Of a stretch of DNA of 64,000 bases, positions 22,061 through 33,500 are shown one piece after another. The stretch's first letter is position 1; every line of letters begins with the position of its first letter. The translations under genes were made by a program, and so were the position numbers. Source of the stretch: Eremophila alpestris peregrina (Eukaryota > Chordata > Aves > Passeriformes > Alaudidae); NCBI GenBank assembly GCA_009792885.1, contig WMCF01000059.1, forward strand, positions 2,200,832 to 2,264,831. The letters run 5' to 3'. A model generated the notes under the pieces. It did no database searches, was not told where the DNA came from, and saw only the letters and a program-made list of their open reading frames with translations.

Positions 22061-25000
22061 CGCAGGATTTCCCTGAACTTGTCCCACGGAGTGACTCGCT
22101 GGGCAGGAGCAGGGGGGTCCCCTTGCCCCTCACTGCCGGGCCCTCATCCCTGCTGGGGGTCCTGGACACGCTCCCGAGAGTCCTGACCCCACTCCCGGGA
22201 GTCCTGGCCCCCATTCCTGGCACACGTGGCCGGTGGTCCTGGACCCTTTCAGCTGCAGAATGCTGTACAATATTAGATGTTGTTCTGTATTAGAACCTAT
22301 CAACACTTAAATACCCATTAAAATTAAAATCCATTGCCTGATGATTGTGCTTTTGTGCTCACCACATTTCTTAGCGTGTCCGGCCCACACTGGCAGCTGT
22401 GTTCCCAGGAAGGTAAGGACACACTGCCAGGGGGGACATTTGTGGTGGATCACAGTTATTTCAGCTGGGCCTGGTGTGAAAGCTAGATGCTCTCACCATT
22501 TCACTCACGGTTTGGTTCTGCAGGATAAAACAGTCCTAGGCTCTGTGTGCCAAACACCTCGGTGTGTGGGAGAGGCCCTTGCTGGTAGCATGTCCCCACT
22601 CCAATCACAGCTCCTCATCTCTGGATGCAAACCAGCCTGTGGCAGCCCTGCATCCCCTGTTCTTCACTCCCCCCATGTCCCAAGCCCTGCACAAAGGGAC
22701 TGCAAGTATTTTCTCTGGCTGCTGTCTCCCTTGATTTCTGGGTTGCATGTCTAATGCTCTAATTTGTTTTACAGCCTAAAAAAGAGTGGTGCAGTTCAGC
22801 TGTGAGTCGAGGAAGGGAAATCAGAGAATAAACAGTGACACTGCACAGATGGAGACAGAGCAGCTTGTGGGGAGGTGCGAGTGCTTCCATATCAAAGGAA
22901 CCACTGCTCCTGCTGGTCACGGGTGTGCTCTGAGCATGTCGAGACACTGAATGGACCAGGTGCACTCAGTAAAAGGCCAGGGACTACAACCAACTCTTTC
23001 ACCCACTTCTGAGGTGAGACACCAAAACCCAAAGAGTGAGTGGGTGGGAGAATCTCTTGATCCATCTGTTCCCGTGTGACTGAGCAGGGAGAGGCCTGCG
23101 CTCTGTTTTGCTTAGACAACAAGATAAATAACAATTCAAAGGGGCAATTTTGGATCAAACTCGAAGTTTGGCTCAGCTGTTAAGATCCTACCTAGGCTCA
23201 AGCATTCTGCTCCAGAGGGAACGAGCAGTGGGAAGTGCTGTGCTGGATCCCAGGTGGGACATGGCCTTCCAGTTTCCTTTGAGAAGACCCAGTACTGCTG
23301 GGATGAATGAAGCCAGAGAGCATGTCCCTCACCTGGCACTGATGTGCAATGCCCAGTTTGGGGGTTTTAGAGTAATGTGCAAAACAAGAGGCTGAGGATG
23401 GCAGAGCTCAAGTGAGCTGCCAGAGCAGTGATGGGCTGGAAGGGCAGGAGAGAAGCTCCAGGACATCTCTGCTGTTCCTGTTCCTGCTGCTCCTGCTGCT
23501 TCTCCTTCTTACTGAAAATGGGAAGGAGTCCTTCCTGCTCTGTGCTGCTGCATTTTTGTCTCCTTTAAAAGACGGATTTAATATTAATCCTGTTAGGAAT
23601 TTTTTTCTTGTGAGGAAAACAGGATATTGTTTCAGGATATTGGGCAACAAAGCTGTCCTTGAAAAGCAACACTAAGCAGCCTCGCAGTCCTGCTTCTGAG
23701 TGCATTTGTGGTGGACACTGATCAAGTTCAACATCCGGGACAGCCAAACCATTTCATTCCCAGAATGTGAGAGGGGCCTCGGCAGAGCAGTACAAATTCA
23801 GGTTTCTGTGTTACATGTCCTCTGTGTAAACACTGAGGATGTCTAGTAATCTCAAAACATAATCATTAGTTCTGATTTCTCTTGGAATTAATGTCTCTAG
23901 CAGATGTAGAAGTCTAGTCCTCATCTGTCATGAATACGCATGTCCTGCTTGATAAGAGAAGTAACAACATGAATGCAAATCCAGGAATTATTGGAAATCT
24001 CTTGGGAAAGTCTGTTCTATTGAGATATCCATCCTAGTTTCCTGACTGGGCTTTGGAAAAGGGTTTTCTGAACTTTTGGATTGACATTTCACTTCAACTA
24101 ACCTTCCAGGCTCTGAGTTTACCCTGTGACAATGGAAGCAGAAGAGAATCAGATCACTGTCCCCATGGAATGTGCAAGTTCTCCTCTGTGGGTGATGTGG
24201 GCACAGCACTGTTCAGGGATGTATTGGTGTAACAGCCTCTGTCATTCTTTAGAAAATAATCTTCCTTAGAAAGAAAGGGCCTGCTAACACCATGGAAGAC
24301 CTCTGTGGTTGTGTTTATTTTTATGTCCAACAGGACTCCTGTTGTCTGGACTCCCATTGCTGCTCTGTTGCTGCCTGTGTCAGGCTCACAGATGTCCCCC
24401 AGCAATGCAGACCAGCTGCAGACAAGTCCTCACTCAAGCAGGTAACTCATCCTTTAGGGTCCATAGCCAGTTCCTCCATGCAGGCAGGGGAAGGGGCTGG
24501 TGTTTCCATGCAGGCACGAGGGGCTTGGTGGGTGAATATCACCCCAGGGAGTGACAGCCCACTGGAATGGAGCATCACCACAGAGGTGATGCTGCTGGAT
24601 GAACACCCAGCTGCATCCCAGCAACACTGTTGTTGTCTTCAAGCTGGGGTCACCCAAACCAGTCTGACCAGCACAAGATCCTGTTCTGCTACATACACCA
24701 GATGCTCGGATCATCTTTATCCAAAAGCTTTCTGGCAGAGCTAGGGACCCCTGAGGCAAGAGGCAAGGGTACTGGGATGGTGGGTGTACTCCTTGCTGTG
24801 TCCAGCTCTCCCATGGGATCTCCACTGTCCCAGAACATGCTGTTTTAATGACTCTATTCCTGTTCTTGGGGTGGGGAGGAAAAGGTGGGGGCTCGGCAAA
24901 TAATTTAACCATATCCTGCACCAAATAACTTCATATGTCAGTAACACTAGCTCACCTGCATTTCATTCTCTGTTGTATCCCTGCCCAGAGAGGCTGTTTC

Positions 25001-26395
25001 CTCCTGGTTTCAGCCTGCCTTGCAGGATCCCTGGCTGTCAAGAGCTTGGTGGCATTCCTAGCCATGTCTCTTGGTCTCCAAACAGGCTTCAGCACCTCTC
25101 CCTCTCCACACAATGCATCTTTAGGATCAGTTTCCACTGCTGGTGGCTTTTTTGACTGGGCTGCTTCTGGAAGCATGGTGCCTTCAGTGATCTCAGGGCA
25201 GTATCACCATGGGGATGAGCTGGAGCTCTGGGCTGCACTCTAGTTCTGTTTCTCCTTTGCAGCATCTATAGCAGCTGTTTTCTTGGGATATTGCACAAAG
25301 CCAGGCTTCTCTCTGTAGTGCTTGACATTTTTGGTCCTGCATCATCTCAGGGGAGCTTGGGGCACTCTCGTAGGTCTGAAGAGGAAGGGAAAGAACTGCA
25401 GGCAGACTGAGAGCCAAGAGGTTTGACCAGCTGACCCTGGCACCTGTGAAGATGTCTCTCAGTCCCTGGCCACTCTGGTCCTACTACTCAGTCACACAGG
25501 GTTTCCCACAGCGCTGGAGCATCTATTCCTGCTGCTTCTGGTGTCTGCCAGCTGCCTGTCTCTTCAAATGCCCAGCCCCCAGCCATCAGGCTGCATGGAG
25601 ATGAGCAGGGGAGACAGGAGAGCCAACATTGGCAGTTTCTTCGTGGCTGAGTGTGTCACTGTTTCCATCCTCCCCTTGCTGGCAGGGCCCAGTGGCAGGA
25701 CGGCCACGGTGTGCTCCCATCCCACACTGTGAGCACACAACCTATTGTGTGCATGTGTAAATACATATTTGTGCTGCTTGTTCCAAAACCCCTCTTGTTC
25801 TGTTCCCAAAGAGCCTGGACTGACAATGTCAGGAAAGCCTCTGTCCCCCTGGCTTTGTTTGGCCACGCTTGTTTGGAGGAAAGATCCCCGGAGAGGAGCT
25901 CACTGCTGCTGCATGCCCTGACACAGCCTTGCTGCTGACAGGGAGTGGGCCCCACTTCTGAGCAGGGAGGACACCCTGCAGGCTCTGCTCCCTCCCAGGG
26001 CACAACCCAGCATCATTTCTGACCCTGGGCAAAAGGGAGCCAGGAGCAATGCCCGTGGCTGGCTCGCTTGGGCACGGCTCTTTCTGAAGTGGGTCAGGTG
26101 CCCTCCCTGCACAAACACAGGCCTAAGTCCAGCACCACCAAAGTACACTGACAATTGGAGGCAGCCCTTGGCCCAGAACAGGTTTTGGGAACTTTGCCTG
26201 TTGCTACCAGGGAGATGGGATTTTATGCCCTGCCAGCAGCAAAGCTCAGCTCAGGATGCAGGTGGCTTGTCCTAGGGAAGCTGCTGCTTCACTGCCATGC
26301 CCACCACTTGTCAGCACCCTCCTCCCACCTCATCCCACTAGGATGGTCTCTCCACACTGCCTACCCACCCTACTTGCTCTACCTATCCTGCAGGT
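22061..26395. other. Intergenic DNA between SLC16A1 and LRIG2, part 1
   Basis: No gene is recognised. The frames are short, overlapping and without domain signature. In human an antisense lncRNA starts near the SLC16A1 promoter. A counterpart could lie here, but I cannot demonstrate one. Confidence 0.45.
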
Positions 26396-26465
26396 CATCA
26401 CAGAGTCACAGAAACATTCAGGCTGGAAGAGACCTTACTGATTATTTTATTCTACCTCCCCACAA
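26396..26465 (-). mobile_element. CR1 LINE 3' tail fragment
   Basis: The plus strand reads 'tcacagagtcacagaaacat' followed by 'tcaggctggaagagacctta', the reverse complement of a CR1 3' end. The copy is very short and diverged. Confidence 0.7.
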
Positions 26466-29400
26466 CAGGCAGAGATGTCACACACTAGATCAGCTCCCAC
26501 TCTTCTCTCTCTGAAATAGTGCTGTCCACAGTGGTGGGAAGAAAGAAGGTTGTTTTGGGGAAGAAACTATATTTACAGGGCCCAAGTCCTGCCCTCTAAG
26601 TCAACATTACTGCAGAAAAGGTTTGGATGCTCTGAAGTGCCCATCAAAACTCGCTCTCACTGACGAATTCAGTCCTGCCCTCTCCATGTGCTGTTTTGTG
26701 TTGGGTTTACACACACTCTGCTGACTGAGCTCTACAGGCAGAAGGAATTACATAAAGCAGTTTAATGAGTCTTTTGTGCAAGCCAGAACTTCTTCTTGAA
26801 CTGGGCAGGTACCCCATGAGCTGACTTTTGACCCATCATGGCAGCACAGCCACCCATGGCTTGATAGCTACAGAGGCACAGGGTGGGTGCACCCTGCTGG
26901 CTCCAAAAACCCCCAGCAGAAAATATCTGCAACAACCCCAATTACAAATCCCTGATCTTCCATAATCAGAGAATAGGGTTAAATGTGCCTAATAAGCTCA
27001 TTCTAAATTGCCATTACCACTCTAATAATAGCTGGTAAGACAGTCTTTTGTGGGACAACAAACATTTCTCTTATTCCCCAAGCCCAGCTTGGGGATAAAT
27101 AAAGCCAGCTCCTGTTTTAAATCAGGAGGTCATGCTTCATCTTAGGATAAAGGCACTGCTACCCTTTCCCTGGTTTCAGGCTTAAAGGAACAAAATTGAG
27201 TGAAGCAAAACAACAAACAAAATTAGAATTTTAGAGGAGGAGCAGCTAAAGACAAGTCAGACAGACCGGCACTGAGCTCCCTCCACATGTGTGTTTAGCA
27301 GATAATTTGTTATCATCCCAGTTCAAAGTTAACCTGCTGGAAAGCTGCTGTGGGAGAGTTGGCTGATCTGCAGTGTTTCAGATTTCCATGTTTCAGTTGG
27401 GAGCAAACAAAAAAAAAAAAACCTCAAAAAGCTTGTTTTTGATTAAGCCTGTTGCTGCCGGGTACAAATACTTACTTTCTGGGTGGAAGTTCATTAGGGC
27501 ACAAGCACCAAACACGATTAATCACACAGTGCCCAGTGCCATGGCTTGGGTGGTGGCAGCTCTCTATGCTGCCCTGTGATTTTCACTTCCCTGAACTGAA
27601 CTGGAGGGAGAGGGAGGAAGAGGAGGCTGACAGAGTTTCCTTCCAGCCTTTTGGGGATTCAGGCACTAGCCCAGGTAGTCCAAGGTCTCAGACCCCAGCA
27701 CTGGTGAGTCCCCATTTGGCTCCAAATGCCCCAGTGCAGGGGCACGGGGGCTGCTTCAGCTCCATCGTGTTGTGCCTGTGTCAGGAAGCTGTGGTCAAGG
27801 CTGTTTGCCTGCCCCGGCTCATCTGCTATTCTTACACACCTCGCGGGGGTGTGCTGTGTTTTTGCTGTCTCACAGACGGGATTTGCCTCTGTTTTGCTTT
27901 GGAAAAGCAGCCGGCTGTGGTGCAGGGAGCGGGAGGAGATCCACGTGGCCTGGGCTCGCAGCAGATATTTGTCGTAGGGCAGCAGCAGCTGCAGACTCCC
28001 TTCCAAACCTCCTGCACCATCCCAGCCCCCTTGGCCTTGTGAGATGCCCTGACCATGATGCCTGGCACTCAGCTCTCCCAGGATGGAGAATTTCCCTCCA
28101 AGTGTGTGAGCTCTGTCAGAACCAGCCCAGCACCTATGCTGCCTCCCAAGCTGCTTGGCCACCTCTTGCCTCTGAGCCAGAAGCCCATGCTGGGGGCAAG
28201 AACCTCAGCTCCAGTGCCACCAGGGCAGGAATGGCCACGCTGGCACCTGCCAGCGTTCCTCCTGCACCCAGGGGGGTTCAGCTCTCTGCCACAAAGCCAC
28301 AGCACCCTGTCCCAGCCTCTTGTGCGTCTTGGAAAATGCCAGGTTCCAGCTGTCACCAGCCACCCTTGACTAAATGACCCCTCCTTTGCTGTCTGGGCTC
28401 AGATCAAGCCTCAGCAAATGAACATCCCAGCAGGTCCCTTTGTGTCACCAGCCATGGGCCCAACAGGGCTGCACGTGCACGTGGCTGAGTAATGCCATAA
28501 CGAGATTACACTGTGATATGATGGTTGTGAAATAATCCACAGTATCATTCAGTAAATCCCGAGATCCAATTACCTTTCCACACGACACCCCTTCCTGGGC
28601 ATGGGGAGGCCAAGGGGCTGCAGCCCAGTTGCCCTGCCCTTCCAACAGCCTCCTGCTTGGCTCCTGCACTCCCCTGCATTTCTCTGCCTCCTTGTCATGA
28701 AGGATTATCAAAGTTTGTGTTTCTCTGCAGGAGCCACGACCCTCTGCCAGGCTCTGCTGCCTTTTCACAGCCGCCTGTTTGCTCCAAAGCACTGCCCTGA
28801 CCCCCCTGCCCAGCCAGCCCCGGCTCCCCATTGTCCCAGCAGCACGGTCCCGTCTGGGGACGGTGACACCAGCCTGCCCAGGGTGAGCCCAAGGGCCAAT
28901 CTGCCTGCCCGCTGTTCCCCAGCGCGTTGGAGCACCGAGCGCACCGCGGCATTGAACCCGGAGAGCTCCGGCGTGCACCCTCGCCTCCCACAGCAGCGGG
29001 GTTGTTTGCAAACATTTTTTTTGTTCCCAGGTCATTTTCCTTGTCCTGGCAAAGCTGCTGCCGGGAGCCAGAAGATCCCTTTCAGTGAGAAGAAAGGCCG
29101 GGGCGCAGGTACCGGCGCACTCGGCGGTGCCAGGGCACGCAGGCTGCCCCGCGGCCGGCGGCGCGCTCCCGGCCCTGGCAGGTGTTCAGACACCGCCGCT
29201 GCTGCCAACTCAGCCAGGGAGTGTGGCCAGCTGCAAATTTCGGCTTCGGCTTTTGGAGCCTTTGAATCACTGGCCGGCCGCCAGGGTTGTTATTTGTTAG
29301 TCTAAGTATTTTTTTTTTTCCCAAGTGAATTTCGAGCTGGCAAGAGGAGCCCGGCAGAGGAACTTGGCAGAGGGGGGCCCCTCGGTATCCTCAGTGCGGG

Positions 29401-30167
29401 GGGAGTGGGAGTGAGGGCAGGATGCTGTGGGGTCCGCCCTGCCCAAGAGACCCCCGGCAGCAGGACAGCGGGTTGCATCAGTGCTGGCAGAGCCTTCACA
29501 CCAGGAAATCTTTCGTTTCACTTCCTTCGGAGCGGGGGAATTCAGATGAAACTGCCTCTTACAGGGTGGAATCCATGCACCAGCCTGTTTGGAGCAGAGT
29601 CTGCACTTCTGTACATCCCTAATGCTGCGCGGGTCTCGGTGAGGTTTCAAAGCTGTGACCCCAGGCATGGATCCCTGGGCTGAGCAGGGGATTAATATCA
29701 CCCATTTCTGTCTGAAGAAAAGCAGAATCCCAGCTGAGTCAGAGCTGAGGCCATGCTGAGGCTGGGGCTGTGTCCCATCTGGATACTGTAGCCCAGGAAT
29801 CCTACCTCTGGCCCTGCTCTCTGCTGCTGTGCTGTGCTGTCCAGCCACCCTCTGGCACGGGGGGCTTGCACTTGCTGAGCTCGGGGTGCAGGCAGCTCCC
29901 TGGGAAAGGCACCTGGCTCCCACACCCATCCGTGTGAAGGTCTTGCAGAGCTTACGGGGGACTCATACTCACTGGGGCGGCCCTGGGTGCCAGGGACAGC
30001 CACCACAGCACGAGTGGGCTGCCCCAGTAGCAACAGGTCAGCTTCCAAGGCTCTGGGAAAAGAGTCAGGAAACAAAACAAAGCAGGGGCAATTTGCAGGG
30101 GGAAGAAATTGCTTGGAAACCTGAGCCTCAGATCCTCTGGCTTCCAGGGAAACAAAGACTTTGGGAG
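26466..30167. other. Intergenic DNA, part 2
   Basis: No gene is recognised. Three things stand out and are treated as findings: an AT-rich island at about 26930-27340, a doubled CACGTG at 28472-28483, and a CpG-rich patch at about 28830-29290. An A-rich run at 27408-27421 is a simple repeat. Confidence 0.45.
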
Positions 30168-30555
30168 NNNNNNNNNNNNNNNNNNNNNNNNNNNNNNNNN
30201 NNNNNNNNNNNNNNNNNNNNNNNNNNNNNNNNNNNNNNNNNNNNNNNNNNNNNNNNNNNNNNNNNNNNNNNNNNNNNNNNNNNNNNNNNNNNNNNNNNNN
30301 NNNNNNNNNNNNNNNNNNNNNNNNNNNNNNNNNNNNNNNNNNNNNNNNNNNNNNNNNNNNNNNNNNNNNNNNNNNNNNNNNNNNNNNNNNNNNNNNNNNN
30401 NNNNNNNNNNNNNNNNNNNNNNNNNNNNNNNNNNNNNNNNNNNNNNNNNNNNNNNNNNNNNNNNNNNNNNNNNNNNNNNNNNNNNNNNNNNNNNNNNNNN
30501 NNNNNNNNNNNNNNNNNNNNNNNNNNNNNNNNNNNNNNNNNNNNNNNNNNNNNNN
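30168..30555. other. Assembly gap (388 N)
   Basis: An unbroken run of N. Flanks are ordinary intergenic sequence ('aaagactttgggag' on the left, 'cagggagctgtgggac' on the right), so the reason for the gap is not visible. The long frames that cross it are artefacts of translating N. Confidence 1.
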
Positions 30556-33500
30556 CAGGGAGCTGTGGGACAGGGAACCATGGGGCCAGGGATGAGACTG
30601 CAGCCCGAGGGAAGTGCCAGCAGGAAGGAGCCTGCCTGGATCTGGCAGGGGCGGCGCACAGGCAATTGGAGCGTGTCCTGTCATTCCCCCACACTTCCCA
30701 TCTCCCCATCACCTTTCCAGCCATTGTTCAGCAGCCCCGGGGCTGAGGCACAGCATGGAGAGAGGCTGCCTTTTCTCCCTTCCTGCCCCTCCACCTCTGC
30801 TCCCACCCCTCCACCTTGCAGGGGATGTCCACAGGCCACTCCAGGCCCAGCTCCTCAGGAATGTGGCTCTGGGGCATCCCGTGCTCTTGCCTGCCCCAAC
30901 ACCCCACACTGTGGGGAACAGCAGCTGGCTTATCCAGGACAGTGTGGCAGCAGCCATCCATGGCCAGGAGCAGGGCCAGGATCCAGCTCCACACAGCCAC
31001 AGACACCCACAGCAGCTAGAGGAGCTCCGTGGGCCTCTCTGTTTAGATGGATAAATCTTCCATGATCCCATCTCCAGGCAAAGCCATTTCTGTCACATTG
31101 CCTCACTCCCCTGACGTTACCGTGGTGGATTTTGTAAGGGACCTTTCTGCCAGATTGTCTGAGTGTCTTTTCTGTGGCTCAGCAGCCACTACAGCCACAT
31201 CAACCTATCTCTCCCAAAGGCAATCCCTGCCCGCCCAGGACATGGCACAGTGGCCATGCTCTGTGCTGGGGGGGACACTCCAGACCCCTGGAGATCCCTC
31301 TGTGTGCAGGGACCCCACTGACATCTCCCAGCACAGAGCTGGCAGCCCATGAAGCCTCACAGACAGCACAGGGGGTACAGGGGAGCCCCCAGTACCACAG
31401 CTGCAAGTCCCACACGAGCCTGAAAGATCAATGACCTTTTTCCAGTGTTTGCTTTAGGCAGAGGCTCATGCTCCAGGGCTTTGCTCAGATAACAGTCTGG
31501 TATGAGAATAAGCTCCCCTGGTGAGGTGCAATTTGGAGAACTTGAATGGGGGCTACAAAACTAGTTGCAAATAAAGAGATTAAGATCAGTATTTATCCTT
31601 TTCTTTTCCTTTTTCCTTCCCAGTGGAGCAAAAATATTCCTGTTTATTGCCATAAACCCTTGGGGGCTGTGTGGTAAACTCCCAGTGGGAATTACTGTCT
31701 CAAGAGATCAGAGATCCTGAGAACATCCCCCTGTGAAATTTACAGTTATTGTTAGTTGTAATTAGCCTTGTTTATATCTCCCTGCAGTGGTATTTGGGGA
31801 ACCAGCTCAGGTCAAACGCGGGGCAGTTCCCCCATTGTTACCAGTTATCCAAAATCTCCCTCCAGGCCACAGCAAACTGTCACAGTGTCACACCTTCTTT
31901 AGGCCTCTCCTGGAGGTTCTGGGCTCCTGCACGTCTGCGAGGAGGAGTAAATTGCTGCTGGGAAAAGGCCAGGAGAGGAGGAGACCCTGTTATCCCACCC
32001 CCAGCACAGCTCCCGCAGCCCCCAGCCCTCAGCTGCGACGCCTGTGCACTCACACCCTCCCTGTTCTATATTCTTCCTAAGAAAATAAAGCATCACTGTC
32101 CTATTAATTATGTGAGTTCTGGAGCAATATTTTTCCCAGAGTCACCTACTGGTTCACATATTCGTTTTCCAGGCAGCTTAGCCAGTAGCCTGGCAACACG
32201 GTGACCTTATGCTCTGCTCAGCTTTGAGCATTTTATTAGCCACACTGGACTCTCTCCACCGCTCCATATTGCTGAGCCCCTCATTAGTACAATTAATAAG
32301 CTGCTTCTGTCAATTCAATCAAATGCCAGGCTCGACAGCAGGAGAAAGCTTTGGCAGATCAAGTAGGGGAGATTCTGGGTAGCACTGGGAAATTGTAGGA
32401 AACCTTTCATCTTCCCCAAGGAGCCGAACAAGAATGGAATTGTGGGATTGGGATTCTCTCAGGTCATGTTTATTTATCGCCGGCTCGTTAGTATAATAAA
32501 TCAGGTCTCCTGTCACTTTGAATGAAGTCATAGGTTTGCTAGAAGGAACTTGGCAGAACACCTTGATATTATTAGTGATGGTGTGGACAAAGCCCCCTGA
32601 AAGGCGATGCCCTGGCTGGGCACCTCACACGCACCCACTCGGCCCCAACCCCACCAGGGCCTGGTGCGGTCACGCCAGGGGACTGGGATTGTCTCGGGAC
32701 ACCCCACACAGCATGTCCCAGGTACTCAGTAGCCACAGGAAGGGATGGCTCTCCCTGCTGCTGTCCTTGCATGGTGGGAGACATGCCCATGCTGGCCCCA
32801 CATGGGTTACCAGTGCAGAGCAGCGAGCAGAGTGTGGGCGACGTCCTGCGCTGGCAGTCACATGGACCAGGCACATGAGACAGCACTTTGCCTTTCACAC
32901 CTCTCCGTGTCCTGCCAGACTTTGTCCTGGCTCTGACGTCGGTGTGCTCTTTGGATCCCATGCTGGCTCCAGGAGCTCCTGCCACAGCAGTGCTGGGAAG
33001 TGCAGATGGGTGGCAGGTGAAGGCCTCGTGCCCACACTGCTGCTCACTTGCTGCATGGCTGTGGCTCCTGAGCCTGATCCCTGCGTCCTCTCAGTGGGAC
33101 CTACCAGCAAGGGACCAGGAGGTGGCTTTGGCATTTCACCTTGGCATTTCAGCCCCCTGAACTGGGCACACCCAGTGGTCTACCAGAGATGCTGGAGAGG
33201 CCAGTCTCCATGCTTCGATCCAGCACTTTTCCACACTAGAGAATACATGTGCAGGTTGGTTCCTGCATTGGAAATAATGCTGAGTGAGAAAGAGCTGTGA
33301 CTGGTGTCACAGTCCAAGTGTCCCAACAGAGCAGCATCACAAGTGTATGTCCCAAAAACCTTCCTCAAAATAAATTCCCCAGGAAATCCTTTGATCTGGT
33401 CTGACGTTGAGAACATAAATTTGAATATAGCTTAAAGGTTACAAATTAACCGTTCTGTTTTATTGTTTAATATAACACGGTGTTTAGTCTCCCTGATAAG

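Noticed and set aside
20799..22087. Long open frames (over 290 codons) on both strands with repeats such as GTDRHCGHG and VPAVPVRARS
   Set aside because: They arise because the GC-rich tandem array lacks stop codons. Both strands and several frames are open at once, and there is no domain or codon bias.
29698..31065. Frames of 140-330 codons across 30168-30555
   Set aside because: Most of their length is untranslated N; the flanking parts show no coding character.
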